A DNA stretch of 64,000 nt from an uncultured Desulfobacter sp. (GCF_963666675.1 NZ_OY762929.1:4404001-4468000), one strand, 5' to 3'; positions 16,815 to 25,820 are shown, counted from the first letter of the stretch. The notes: a model not told the origin generated them from the letters alone. Program-made: numbers and translations.

Positions 16815-18056
16815 CTAAAGCCCCCAAACCCATTTGATCCCTAAAAACAAGGTCACCAGCAGGGCACATCCCCCGGCAATGTTCAGCACCGGCCCGTTTT
16901 TGTATTGCTTTGCCCAGCCCCGATCATTGAGCAGCCATAAAAATATCCCCACAAAAAGCGGTGTACCCAGAAACGAGAGGGCCAGCATGATCATCAGAAG
17001 ATTCACCGGCCTGCCGGTAAGAAAGGCACCGGGCAGCGCAATAAGGCACCCCACCAGAATCGTCAGCCGGTACCGGCGGCTTTCTGGCTGCATCTCCCAG
17101 TTCATTTTATCCCCAAGCACATAGGCTGCGGCAATAAAGGTGGGCATGATCGTTGAAAACACGGCACACCAGATCCCAAGGCAAAAGAACCCATGAGCAT
17201 AGGAACCTAACAAGGGCGTGATGGCATCGGCCATTTCAAAGAGGGTATTTACATGAATGCCTGCCGGGTTGAGCACACAGGCCCCGGTCAGATAGATGGC
17301 CGTGCAGTAAAGCCCGAACGCCCCAAGCAGCGAAAGGGCCGTATCAAAACGGGCGGTGCCAAGATCCGACATGCCCCACCCTTTTTCATGCACGGTATAG
17401 GTCTGCATGGACAAAATGGTCACATGGATGGAACCGCCCATGATCGCGGTCATCATTAAAATTTCAGCTTTTCCGAAATGGGTAAAATCGGGTAACAGTC
17501 CCCTAACGGCCATACCCAGATCCGGCTTTGCGATAAACAGTGTGCCGATGAAACAGAGCACCAGCAAAGAGACAATAATCTTGCACACCATCTCAATAAT
17601 CCTGTATCCGCCGTGGGCCACAAGCAGATAAAACGCAACCGTAAACACAATGCCCCACCAGGGCAAGGCAAAACCGGTTACATATTCGGTCACAGCCACC
17701 AGCACTTTTAAAAGCACTACATTGCAAAGCCAGATGACAACCAGGGCGTCCAGGGTCACAAACCAGGCCGGCAGACTGCCCCATTTATCCTGGACAATGG
17801 AAACGATGCCCTGCCCCCCGATGAGTGCGGTCTTGGCCGCCATGTACTGGCAGACAAATGCCAGCACCACACTGAGAACGATCACCCACAAAAAATCATA
17901 CCCATAGGTGCCGCCGGCCTTGGCCACACTCAGGGTGGTGCCGGGTCCTGCGGCCACGGCACTGATGATCCAGGCAGGTCCCAGCGTTGATATCATGCCT
18001 TTAAAAGAGATGCCTTTTCCGGTTGAACGATTCTGATTGTCCCTTAAATCTGCCAT
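16815..18056 (-). CDS. Nramp-family transporter lacking the canonical metal motif
   Basis: 413 residues from the ATG at 18056, which has AGGAGA 6 nt upstream. About eleven membrane helices. The fold is that of Nramp (SLC11) proteins, but in helix 1 the metal-binding DPGN is replaced by AGPGTT, and in helix 6 the usual MPH is MGGSIHV, so both sides of the metal site are changed. Such changes occur in Nramp-related proteins with other substrates. It lies 121 nt downstream of thiM on the same strand, behind a TPP riboswitch, with only a short GGTGGT/ACCACC hairpin between. Transport of a thiamine precursor such as hydroxyethylthiazole, or of Mg2+ or another cation, is possible. Confidence 0.8.
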   Translation of the reverse strand: MADLRDNQNRSTGKGISFKGMISTLGPAWIISAVAAGPGTTLSVAKAGGTYGYDFLWVIVLSVVLAFVCQYMAAKTALIGGQGIVSIVQDKWGSLPAWFVTLDALVVIWLCNVVLLKVLVAVTEYVTGFALPWWGIVFTVAFYLLVAHGGYRIIEMVCKIIVSLLVLCFIGTLFIAKPDLGMAVRGLLPDFTHFGKAEILMMTAIMGGSIHVTILSMQTYTVHEKGWGMSDLGTARFDTALSLLGAFGLYCTAIYLTGACVLNPAGIHVNTLFEMADAITPLLGSYAHGFFCLGIWCAVFSTIMPTFIAAAYVLGDKMNWEMQPESRRYRLTILVGCLIALPGAFLTGRPVNLLMIMLALSFLGTPLFVGIFLWLLNDRGWAKQYKNGPVLNIAGGCALLVTLFLGIKWVWGL

Positions 18057-18177
18057 AACGTCTCCTATAATGAGGTGTCCATCCGAAATCAAGAACGTTC
18101 ACCCAGCGCGGGAGGGGGTGGTAAAAGACCACCACTCACAATCAGGCAAACAGACCTTTTTTCAGATGGGCACAAAC

Positions 18178-19047
18178 TTAATCAAGGCAAAAAACTTCAG
18201 CCCTCAGATATTGATGGATATCCGCTTCAGTCAGTGCATACAATCTGTCTATAAAATGGGGCAGAAAAAATCCGGGCCCTGACAACTCGGCTGCTGCCAG
18301 TTCCCCGGCAATGCCCGTAACGGCAACGCTTGCAACTGCCGCGTCAAAACCGTTGTCAGCCACTGAATAAAAGGCGGCGCAAATGGCCGAAAGCATGCAG
18401 CCTGTACCGGTTACCGCCCCCATGAGCTGAGATCCGTTGGCGATTTTGACCATTGTCCCCCCTCCCAGCACCATGTCGGTGTTTCCGCTGACAACAAGGG
18501 CTGATGCAGATTCAAGCAATGCGCTTGCACCGCTTGGCAATTCCTCCGCGTCTCTGTCGGGCCGTCCGTGTCCGGTCAAAATGGCCCTGGCCTGTTCCGG
18601 GGAGATCCCGCTGTCCACCCCCTTGGTGGACGAATGTCCCGCGGCAAGGGCACATATTTCCGAAGGGTTGCCCCGGATAATTTTTGCCGGGGCAAGTTCA
18701 CAAAGCTCCCGGGCAATATCCGTGCGAAAGGGTCCTGCCCCGGCCCCCACAGGATCTAATACAACCGGCGTTTGCCTGTCCGCAGCAAACGCCATCAAAG
18801 ATTTCATCACCGAAATCCGGTCCGCAACCGGGGTGCCGGTGTTGATGCAAAGGGCGTCCGAGACACCGGACATATATGCTGCATCATCTTCCGCCCAGGA
18901 CATCATGGGGGATGCCCCAAGGGCCAGCAGCACATTGGCGGTCTGGTTCATGACCACAAAGTTGGTCACCACATGGACCAAAGGTCTTGTGTCGCGCAGT
19001 GCTGCAAGAAGCTCATAGGTATTTTCGGCCAGGTCATGGGCGTGCAT
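18178..19047 (-). CDS. thiM: hydroxyethylthiazole kinase
   Basis: 289 residues, somewhat above the usual 262-272 because of an insertion at about 150-180. Family motifs: VHVVTNFVVMNQTANVLLALGASPMM at the N-terminus (shown in parts: VTNFV, GASPMM), VLDPVGAGA, IIRGNPSEI, and the ATP-site TGTGCMLSA with the catalytic Cys. It phosphorylates 4-methyl-5-hydroxyethylthiazole for thiamine salvage. The leader carries a TPP riboswitch, and its ribosome site AAAGGAAAGG can pair with TTTTCCT 20 nt upstream. A second, divergent thiM is at 48703-49539. Confidence 0.93.
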   Translation of the reverse strand: MHAHDLAENTYELLAALRDTRPLVHVVTNFVVMNQTANVLLALGASPMMSWAEDDAAYMSGVSDALCINTGTPVADRISVMKSLMAFAADRQTPVVLDPVGAGAGPFRTDIARELCELAPAKIIRGNPSEICALAAGHSSTKGVDSGISPEQARAILTGHGRPDRDAEELPSGASALLESASALVVSGNTDMVLGGGTMVKIANGSQLMGAVTGTGCMLSAICAAFYSVADNGFDAAVASVAVTGIAGELAAAELSGPGFFLPHFIDRLYALTEADIHQYLRAEVFCLD

Positions 19048-19218
19048 AGGATCACCTTTCCTTTATATCCCGGGCATTGTCCCAGGAAAATCAATGATTG
19101 TTTCCCCGGCAGGGGAGGCTTGCACAAGGCACAAGGAAACAGCATGTGGCTGGTGCCGCACAACAAAATGTACGCAGGGATCTTAAGGCGGGAATAAGTG
19201 GAAAACCTAAATTTATAT

Positions 19219-19301
19219 CCGCTTCCCTGCGTCGGCATTATCCGCATCAGGTTCCAAGGGTCAGGAAAATTTTCCTTCTCAGCCTGTTAAAGCACCCCCA
19301 G
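19219..19301 (-). promoter_or_regulatory. TPP riboswitch (THI element)
   Basis: On the minus strand: GGGGGTGC, then GCTGAGA followed by a short variable stem (GGAAAATTTTCC), ACCCTTGGAACCTGATGCGG, TAATGCCGACGCAGGGAAGC. These are the conserved thi-box blocks in the right order and spacing. About 170 nt lie between the aptamer and the thiM start, including a GTTTCC/GGAAAC pairing and a TTTCCT segment that can cover the ribosome site; no run of T after a hairpin is seen, so control of translation is the better guess. Confidence 0.96.
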
Positions 19302-19322
19302 CAAACGTTATTTTGACATTGC

Positions 19323-19351
19323 ACTATGGATGGAAATCAATGATTTGTCAA
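19323..19351 (-). promoter_or_regulatory. likely sigma-70 promoter of the thiM operon
   Basis: Minus strand TTGACA at 19351-19346, 17-nt spacer, CATAGT at 19328-19323. The -35 is perfect and the -10 is weak. It lies about 20 nt upstream of the riboswitch, the expected place. Confidence 0.5.
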
Positions 19352-19402
19352 TACATTAAACCCACCCGAATAAGGCAATTAGGTCTATTTTTTGGACGTA
19401 TA

Positions 19403-19570
19403 TCAGAATGAAAACAATTTCTTAAACTTTAAATTTCCAGCCAGCTCCGTATTCACCTGTATGGCCATTTCTCTGCACTCAGACACCGTTTGTCCAATTT
19501 CCCCAATAACCAGTGAAACCTGGCTGATATTTGAAGTGATTTCATTGGTTGCTTTGGCAGTCAAATTCAA
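19403..19570 (-). pseudogene. C-terminal remnant of a methyl-accepting chemotaxis protein
   Basis: Minus-strand frame of about 55 codons reading TAKATNEITSNIS...VSLVIGEIGQTVSECREMA...ELAGNLKFKKLF and stop. This is the descending coiled coil just after the signalling tip and the end of a chemoreceptor, very like positions in the intact gene at 20116-22074. Upstream of about 19570 the frame is lost, so the rest of the gene has been deleted. It lies directly beside the fold-back element at 19629-19785. Confidence 0.7.
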
Positions 19571-19628
19571 AAAACTCGAACATCGAAAAGAGAGTGAATC
19601 CCACAGAAAATATTATTTGAACGATACC

Positions 19629-19785
19629 CCTAAATAGAGCCCGACCGAAAACCGTAAATTTTGCCGATTACGGCGTTGGTCTGAAATTTTAATCCTCGAA
19701 ATACTTCATGTATTACTCCGGTTAAAATTTTACCCCGCCTTGTACTCAACAAAATTTCCAGGTTTTCGTTCAGACACTAAATAGG
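19629..19785. mobile_element. fold-back MITE-like element
   Basis: 157 bp with imperfect terminal inverted repeats of about 35 bp: the left end starts CCTAAATAG and the right end finishes TAAATAGG; both continue into GGTTTTCG and CAAAATTT in mirror order. The centre holds a second palindrome, AAATTTTAA/TTAAAATTTT. No reading frame is inside, so it would need a transposase from elsewhere. It sits between the chemoreceptor remnant and the intact chemoreceptor. Confidence 0.65.
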
Positions 19786-20115
19786 ACCTTGGGTGCAAAT
19801 CGAAATTGTATGAAGCCCGCCGCCCGGCAGTGTCAGGTCTCAGCTATCTATTGATTTATTTAACAATTTGCCATAATATTATTTCCCATATTTCCGAATT
19901 AACTATCCAGTATAACAGCCATGGCCTGACCCGGCATATCAGTTGCCGGACTCAGCCCGCAACGGAAAATGAAGCCAAAATCAATCCGCGTGTGATCGTT
20001 TCACATCCTGTTGTCAGGCGCGATGCGATTTTGATCTCGACCTATGGTCATAACAAATCAGGTAACGAGTCCATGCTCGTCAATTGAAAGCTTAAATTAG
20101 AATAGGGGGAGAAGT
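19786..20115. other. 330 bp without a recognisable gene
   Basis: A plus frame of 93 codons begins here (19806) but has no ribosome site, no recognised similarity and poor codon use. The stretch presumably holds the promoter of the chemoreceptor gene; no clear -35/-10 pair was picked out. Confidence 0.5.
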
Positions 20116-22074
20116 ATGAAACTAAACCTTACATCAAAATTGCTGATTCCTCTTGGTTGTTTGGTGGCGTTGGGACTTATGGTTGCAATTTTTACTGCCT
20201 ACATCAGTGCCAAAAACGGTTTGGAAAAAAGTGCGACCTCAAGACTGCTGCAAACAGCCTCCGCAACCGAGACCAAAGTATCCCAGTGGATACAGCGAAA
20301 TGCGATCACCCTGGATACATGGGCAAAAATGGATGTCATGATCAATAGTTTATCTTCACCAGACAATGAGGCCTATTTGGCATCTGCCAGCCATCATATG
20401 AAAGACTATGTTGACACATATAACATATTTTCAGGCATGCGCCTGACTGATAACAAAGGAATCGTTGTCGCCTCTTCCCATGCCGACATTATTAATAAAC
20501 TGGATGTTTCTTCAAGGGAATATTTCAAGGTCGGCTTGGCCGGTGACCCCTTTATTACAGCGCCGTTGCGGAGTAAAACAACGGACAAACCCATACTGGT
20601 AATGGCGAGCCCGGTGAAAAAATCCGGCAGGGTCCTGGGTATTATATATGTGGTTGTGGATTTGGGGGCGTTTACCTCCGCCCAACTGGATACAATCAAA
20701 GTGGGTGAAACCGGATATGTATATATGCTGAATACAAACGGATTGACGCTGGCCTACCCGCCGGACAAAAAGAGAATCATGGACTTGAATGTCAACAATT
20801 TTGAATTCGGCAAAAAGATAATGGAAATGAAAAACGGGGTATACCGGTATGAATATGCAGGCATTGATAAGATGGCCGCATTTAAAGAGATTAAAAAAAC
20901 GGGATGGATCGTTGTGGCCACGGCACCGTCTGACGAAATTTTCGCCGAAGCAGACAAAATTCGAAATCTGCTGATGGTTATTGGGGCCGTTTTGACGGCC
21001 ATTCTTTGCGCAGGTATTGTTATTCTGGCCAGGGTTTTTATTATCAATCCCCTCAAAATAGTCGTGGAGGGACTCAAGGATATTGCCGAAGGTGACGGAG
21101 ATTTAACGAAGCAGTTACCCGTAAGCAGCCGGGACGAGTTGGGGGAATTGTCCCGGTGGTTCAACACTTTTTTGCTAAACCTTCAACAAATCATAAAAGA
21201 TATTGCATCCAGTTCCGGTCAGGTGGGACAATCTTCGGGCAATTTACTGGAAATTGCCAAACATTTAGCTGAACAGGCCCTGGATGCATCTCAAAGATCA
21301 GATTCGGTTGCTGCTGCATCCGAAAAAATAAACGAAAATATGAATGAAGTCTCCCAGACAATGGGCACCACCAAGGATAATGCGAATATGGTGGCTGCAG
21401 CAACAGAGGAGATGACCTCAACGATTAACGAAATAGCAACGAACTCGGAAACGGCCAGGACCATTTCAACCCAGGCAGTGGAACAGGCAACAACCGTATC
21501 TGAAAAGATGACGGAACTGGGAATTGCAGCACAGACCATAGGCGCCGTGACCGAAACAATTAACGACATTTCAGAACAAACCAACCTTTTAGCCCTCAAT
21601 GCCACGATTGAAGCGGCCAGGGCGGGAGAGGCAGGAAAAGGATTTGCCGTGGTGGCAGGGGAAATAAAGGAACTGGCCACTCAAACAGCCAAGGCCACAG
21701 CAGAAATAAAAGAGAAGATCTCAGGCGTTCAGAAAACAACCATAACAGCCACGGATGAAATAAACGCCATTTCTACAATTATTACCGACATCAACGATAT
21801 CACATCAACCATTGCTGCAGCCATCCAGGAGCAGTCGTCATCCACCATCGAAATTACAAATAATATAACTCAAACATCCCAGAGTATTGAGGCAGTGACG
21901 GAACGTATTGTCCAAGGTGTTAACACCATTGAAACCATCAACCATGATATTGCTTCGGTCAATACCTCAATGGGGGGCATTTCCGACGGCAGCAACGGGG
22001 TGCAAGCAAATGCCGAAGAACTCCAGCACATGGCCACTGAACTTAACAACATCATTGGAAAATTTAAGTATTGA
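20116..22074 (+). CDS. methyl-accepting chemotaxis protein with dCache sensor
   Basis: 652 residues. Membrane segment at about 10-32, periplasmic double Cache domain at about 35-285 (SREYFKVGLAGDPFI and ILVMASPV blocks, then GETGYVYMLNTNG and the membrane-proximal half), second segment at about 290-312, HAMP, and a long coiled-coil signalling domain. The hairpin tip (ISEQTNLLALNATIEAARAG and following) is fully conserved, so it can bind CheW/CheA. There is no C-terminal CheR-binding pentapeptide. The ATG follows GGGGGAGAAGT. The ligand is probably a small organic or amino acid, as for other dCache_1 sensors; not deducible further. Confidence 0.94.
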   Translation: MKLNLTSKLLIPLGCLVALGLMVAIFTAYISAKNGLEKSATSRLLQTASATETKVSQWIQRNAITLDTWAKMDVMINSLSSPDNEAYLASASHHMKDYVDTYNIFSGMRLTDNKGIVVASSHADIINKLDVSSREYFKVGLAGDPFITAPLRSKTTDKPILVMASPVKKSGRVLGIIYVVVDLGAFTSAQLDTIKVGETGYVYMLNTNGLTLAYPPDKKRIMDLNVNNFEFGKKIMEMKNGVYRYEYAGIDKMAAFKEIKKTGWIVVATAPSDEIFAEADKIRNLLMVIGAVLTAILCAGIVILARVFIINPLKIVVEGLKDIAEGDGDLTKQLPVSSRDELGELSRWFNTFLLNLQQIIKDIASSSGQVGQSSGNLLEIAKHLAEQALDASQRSDSVAAASEKINENMNEVSQTMGTTKDNANMVAAATEEMTSTINEIATNSETARTISTQAVEQATTVSEKMTELGIAAQTIGAVTETINDISEQTNLLALNATIEAARAGEAGKGFAVVAGEIKELATQTAKATAEIKEKISGVQKTTITATDEINAISTIITDINDITSTIAAAIQEQSSSTIEITNNITQTSQSIEAVTERIVQGVNTIETINHDIASVNTSMGGISDGSNGVQANAEELQHMATELNNIIGKFKY

Positions 22075-22113
22075 TTCCAATGAAATAAACCATACGACAA
22101 AAAAATTTATACC

Positions 22114-22149
22114 GTGGTGGGGTAACGCTGCACGGTTACCCACCCTACC
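22114..22149. repeat. REP-like hairpin
   Basis: GGTGGGGTAAC / GTTACCCACC with loop GCTGCACG; on the minus strand it starts GTAGGGTGGGTAAC, the GTAG plus hairpin pattern of REP sequences that is widespread in bacteria. It lies just after the chemoreceptor stop codon. Confidence 0.55.
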
Positions 22150-22164
22150 CGGTTCATTTCAGTG

Positions 22165-22194
22165 AAACGCTTGATCACAAAAGGTCAAGCGTTT
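22165..22194. terminator. likely bidirectional terminator between chemoreceptor and rhodanese genes
   Basis: AAACGCTTGA / TCAAGCGTTT, 10 perfect base pairs with a 10-nt loop, followed by CTTCATTTTG on the plus strand. The two genes converge here, so it can serve both; the T tract is weak. Confidence 0.65.
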
Positions 22195-22217
22195 CTTCAT
22201 TTTGCCTAGGCCCATGA

Positions 22218-22865
22218 CTATTCAGACGGAATATACGCTAAATTCGCATCCAGTTTATAATCCCATGGCAGGCCTTCATTGACCCATCCCCCAATTTTTC
22301 TTTGCCCATAAAACGCGCTGTGTTTATTTTTGACTTTATCGCCTTCAAATCCCCCCAGCATACTGAACAGCTTCTCCTTGGCAAACCCTGCCTTGATCGC
22401 TTCATCACAGGCCATACAGCTTCTTTTCCCGCTGCGGCACATAAATATAAGCTTATCTGTTGATGGATTGAACTTGGCCAAAAGTGCCGTTCCAAAATCA
22501 GCGTTCATGGTCATCTGGGGAGAAAGGCGTCCATTTTTTTGTTCTAGTTTATTGGTTAAAAATTTTAAAGGGATATTACACGCCCCGGATGGATGACCTA
22601 AAAACACATACTCGGCCGGCGTTCTGGCATCAATGATAAAGGTATGCCCGGGATCATCCAAAACCATCTGATACGCTTGGGATGGTGTTACATCAACCCC
22701 TTCATGATCTAATTTTGATTTGTAATAATAACACTCGGAGCAGCTATAGCCTTCATGCTGATGCTGGACAATCTGATGGGTTGAATTTTGTGAGGTTGTT
22801 GTGCATCCGGTACAAGACAAAAATAAAATCATCGAACAAACGATCAACTTAAAAAAATTTTTCAT
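22218..22865 (-). CDS. rhodanese-domain lipoprotein
   Basis: 215 residues. Lipoprotein signal MKNFFKLIVCSMILFLSCTGC with lipobox SCTGC. A short Cys-containing linker (CSECYYYKS) is followed by a rhodanese domain at about 58-190: DARTPAEYVFLGHPSGACNIP and the active-site loop MCRSGKRS with the persulfide-forming Cys. It would move sulfane sulfur or read sulfur state in the periplasm, where it is anchored. Family members are common in sulfur-metabolising bacteria; the partner is unknown. The ribosome site is GGGGGAAG. Confidence 0.88.
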   Translation of the reverse strand: MKNFFKLIVCSMILFLSCTGCTTTSQNSTHQIVQHQHEGYSCSECYYYKSKLDHEGVDVTPSQAYQMVLDDPGHTFIIDARTPAEYVFLGHPSGACNIPLKFLTNKLEQKNGRLSPQMTMNADFGTALLAKFNPSTDKLIFMCRSGKRSCMACDEAIKAGFAKEKLFSMLGGFEGDKVKNKHSAFYGQRKIGGWVNEGLPWDYKLDANLAYIPSE

Positions 22866-23025
22866 TGTTTTACTTCCCCCTGTGCTTAATGAAATTTAAG
22901 AAAAAAAGAAACAGAACAATTCGCGGCATCGCACCTTATTGGTCGCACGTATGTGGATCTATCATTTTTATGAATTATCATGAACTTAATTTGAATGAAA
23001 TGATTAAACGCGTTTTTGAAAATTA

Positions 23026-23138
23026 GGGCTTGATCATAAGATCCGCCACCTTCTGTAGGGGCAATCCCCTGTGGTTGCCCCCCGTTAGGGCAGGCACAGG
23101 GACCAGCCCCTACAATGGCCGACGGTAGAACCAAGCCC
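23026..23138. repeat. dispersed ~110-bp REPIN/MITE-like repeat, copy 2 of 4
   Basis: Ends GGGCTTGATCATAAG and CCAAGCCC. Left unit GTAGGGGCAATCCCC...GGTTGCCCC, right unit GGGCAGGCACAGG...AGCCCCTAC, so it is two inverted GTAGGGGC hairpins back to back. It is the best-preserved copy. It fills most of the 338-bp gap before the acyl-CoA ligase stop codon; nothing else is seen there. Confidence 0.8.
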
Positions 23139-23204
23139 GAAATTTAAATCAAGCGGGCAAGGCTGGTCCTTGCCCTTTTCTCTTGAATTATACGATTAGG
23201 AAAA

Positions 23205-24815
23205 TTAGTTGACCATACGATCGTGGCCGGCCCACTCTTTTTCCCGCAGTTTGAACTTTTGCAGCTTGCCCGTGGCGGTTTTGGGCAGGGGACCGAATTC
23301 AATGGACTTGGGCGCCTTGAACCGGGCCATATTTTCCTTGCAGAAGGCGATAATCTCGGCCGGATCGGGATCGGTGCCGGCCCGGGGTACAATAAATGCT
23401 TTGGGCACTTCACCCCATTTTTCGTCGGGCACGGAAATTACGGCCACTTCCAGCACATCCGGATGGGTGTAGAGCACGTTTTCGATTTCAACGGTGGAGA
23501 TGTTCTCCCCGCCTGAAATAATGATATCCTTTTTACGGTCCATGATCTGCACATAGTTGTCCGGATGCATCACCGCCAGATCGCCGGAATGGAACCAACC
23601 GCCCCTAAACGCCTCGGTGCTGGCCTGGGCATCTTTATAATACCCGAGCATGACGTTGTTGCCCCGCATGACGATCTCACCCATGGTCGTTCCGTCCCTG
23701 GGTACCGGCTCCATGGTGTCGGGGTCCACCACATCCATGTGCTCGGCCACAATATACGGCACGCCCTGACGCGCCTTGATGCCGGCCTTGGCCATGGGTG
23801 AAAGGTCATCCCATTTGTCCTGCCACTGGCATACGGAGTGGGGCCCGAACACCTCAGTGAGCCCATAGGTCTGGGTGATGTTGGCCCCGATACTTTCCAT
23901 GTTCTGGATTACCATGGGTGCAGGCGGTGCACCGGCGGTCATGATCTCCAGACTGTTGGAAAGGTTGACATCGTTTTCCGTGGCATAAACGGACATGCCG
24001 ATGAGAATGGTGGGCGCGGCACACAGATGGGTAACACCCACTTCGCCGATGATTTTATAAATTTCCGCAGGATCAACCTTTCTTAAACAAACATGGGTAG
24101 CGCCCATGGCGGTGAGGCCCCAGGTAAAACACCACCCGTTGCAATGGAACATGGGCAGGGTCCACAGATATTTGCTGTCCAGATCAATCTTAAACTCCAG
24201 CAGCTCGCCCAAGGCGTTGAGATAGGCGCCCCGGTGGTGGTACATCACGCCCTTGGGCCGGCCCGTGGTACCGGAGGTATAGTTGATGGCAAGGATTTCC
24301 CGCTCATCGTCAATGGCCAGGGCAACCGGATCAGCCGGGCTGTCCGCCAGAAAATTTTCATATTCAGGACCGTCCAGGGGCATGCGGTCATCAATGTCAC
24401 AGATGTTGATAAAGCTGGTTACGTTGGTCAGTTCGGACACCACCTCGACCAGCACGTTGCCGAATTCATTGTCCGCCACCACCACTTTGGCGTCGGAATG
24501 ATTGATGATATAGGCCATTTCAGGGGCAGAGAGCCGGATATTAATGGACACGAGAGCCGCGCCCAGCAGCGGCACGGCATAATGGGCCTCGAGCATGGGC
24601 GGGGTGTTGGGGCAGATAAATGCGACCTTGTCTCCCCGGCCGACCCCCCGGGCCTTCAGGCCGTTGGCCAGACGAAATACCCGTTCCTGGAACCCTGCCC
24701 AAGTATAGGATTTGTCCCCGTAAATGACTGCAGTTTTTTCCGGATAAACTTTGACGCTTCTTTCAAGAAAATTGGTGGGACTTAAAATTTCGTAGTTAAC
24801 GCTTCTTTCCGACAT
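23205..24815 (-). CDS. AMP-forming acyl-CoA ligase
   Basis: 536 residues, ANL superfamily. The phosphate loop YTSGTTGRPKGV, the A5 motif TQTYGLTEVFGPH, the hinge GWFHSGD, DRKKDIIISGGENIS, and the catalytic lysine in KTATGKLQKFKLR are intact. It activates a carboxylic acid to acyl-AMP and then acyl-CoA. The overall pattern (MFHCNGW in the acid pocket) is that of medium-chain or branched/aromatic acid ligases rather than acetyl-CoA synthetase; the exact substrate is open. The ATG has AAGGAGA upstream. Copy 3 of the structured leader element ends 16 nt before the ATG. Confidence 0.93.
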   Translation of the reverse strand: MSERSVNYEILSPTNFLERSVKVYPEKTAVIYGDKSYTWAGFQERVFRLANGLKARGVGRGDKVAFICPNTPPMLEAHYAVPLLGAALVSINIRLSAPEMAYIINHSDAKVVVADNEFGNVLVEVVSELTNVTSFINICDIDDRMPLDGPEYENFLADSPADPVALAIDDEREILAINYTSGTTGRPKGVMYHHRGAYLNALGELLEFKIDLDSKYLWTLPMFHCNGWCFTWGLTAMGATHVCLRKVDPAEIYKIIGEVGVTHLCAAPTILIGMSVYATENDVNLSNSLEIMTAGAPPAPMVIQNMESIGANITQTYGLTEVFGPHSVCQWQDKWDDLSPMAKAGIKARQGVPYIVAEHMDVVDPDTMEPVPRDGTTMGEIVMRGNNVMLGYYKDAQASTEAFRGGWFHSGDLAVMHPDNYVQIMDRKKDIIISGGENISTVEIENVLYTHPDVLEVAVISVPDEKWGEVPKAFIVPRAGTDPDPAEIIAFCKENMARFKAPKSIEFGPLPKTATGKLQKFKLREKEWAGHDRMVN

Positions 24816-24831
24816 GGCAGGGCTCTCCTTG

Positions 24832-24936
24832 TTTTCTATGAAAGTATAATAAATTAGACAATTACTTTCACGGCTTGTTGTGGGTCGAACCCGGAAAGAT
24901 TATGACAGACCAGGCAAGCCCATGACTGTTAATAAC
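24832..24936 (-). promoter_or_regulatory. structured leader-like element, copy 3 of 4, upstream of acyl-CoA ligase gene
   Basis: Minus strand: CATGGGCTTGCC, hairpin CCTGG/CCGGG (one G-U pair instead of the A-U of copies 1 and 4), linker CCCACAACAAG, then GAAAGTA/TACTTTC closing an AT-rich loop, then CATAGAAAA and directly AAGGAGAG, the ribosome site. Its end is 16 nt from the ATG. The remaining DNA up to 25109 shows nothing. Confidence 0.6.
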
Positions 24937-25109
24937 AATGATAACTGCGTTCCATGCCTCATTAACAACGAATCTTGTAATCGTTCAATCGGCAACTGCC
25001 CCATATTTTTATGGCCGACGATCTGAATGAGGGTAGGTTTAAAACCTACAAATATATTTTCCGGCCTGTTTCAATAAACCCAACAGCTGCGCCAATAAAG
25101 GATTTAAGG

Positions 25110-25775
25110 CTATTTTTTCATTTCATAAACCCAGTGAACGGCCGCTTTGACAAGCTCCGTGTAATGTTTGAGCTGGAGCTTTTCCTTGATATTTTCCCGG
25201 TGGGTGCCCACGGTTTTCATGCTCAATTTCAGCCGTTCGGCAATCTCCTTTGAGTCCAGGCCCTCTCCCATGAGCCGGAACACCTCAAGCTCCCGGTTGG
25301 TCAGGGTATCCAGACTGAAGCCCACGGCGGACGGTTTTCTTGAAATCATCCGGTTGAGCAGTTTTTCCTTGATCCGGTCACTGGCATAAATATGCCCGTT
25401 CAACACCTGGCGCACCGCCTCCACCACCTGGGCAATGGCCCGCTGTTTCATCACATAGCCCCTGGCCCCGGCCATCAACGCCCGTTCCGCGTACATGGAA
25501 TCATCATACATGGACAACACCAGAATCGGCAGATCCGGACATTTGGCGCGCAGTTCCGCCACCAGTTCAATGCCGTTGCTTTCGGCCAGTGAGACATCCA
25601 CGATCATCAGATCCGGCATATTCCGTTCAATGATCTGCCGGGCCTTTTCCGCCGTATCTGGACAGGCCACCACCGTCAGGTCCGGCTCCCGGTTGATCAA
25701 TTCACTCATACCCAGACAGAAAATGGGATGGTCATCCACAATGATGATTCGGGATTTTTGACGCGTCTGAATCAT
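25110..25775 (-). CDS. NarL/LuxR-type response regulator
   Basis: 221 residues from the ATG at 25775, 10 nt after AAGGAG (a TTG at 25799 is less likely). Receiver domain 10-125 with the acidic pair VDDHP, the phosphorylated Asp in MIVDVSLAESNG, and conserved Ser/Lys (LSMYD, YVMKQ). The HTH LuxR domain at about 155-215 has LTNRELEVFRLMGEG and KEIAERLKLSMKTVGTHRENI. Spacing of 45 nt to the upstream kinase gene shows that they form one two-component system. Targets unknown. Confidence 0.93.
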   Translation of the reverse strand: MIQTRQKSRIIIVDDHPIFCLGMSELINREPDLTVVACPDTAEKARQIIERNMPDLMIVDVSLAESNGIELVAELRAKCPDLPILVLSMYDDSMYAERALMAGARGYVMKQRAIAQVVEAVRQVLNGHIYASDRIKEKLLNRMISRKPSAVGFSLDTLTNRELEVFRLMGEGLDSKEIAERLKLSMKTVGTHRENIKEKLQLKHYTELVKAAVHWVYEMKK

Positions 25776-25820
25776 GCCGGGCGTTCTCCTTTTTATCAAT
25801 TTTTCCGATGTTATCCGATA

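Noticed and set aside
19806..20087. 93-codon plus-strand frame
   Set aside because: No ribosome site, no recognised content, lies in promoter region of the chemoreceptor.
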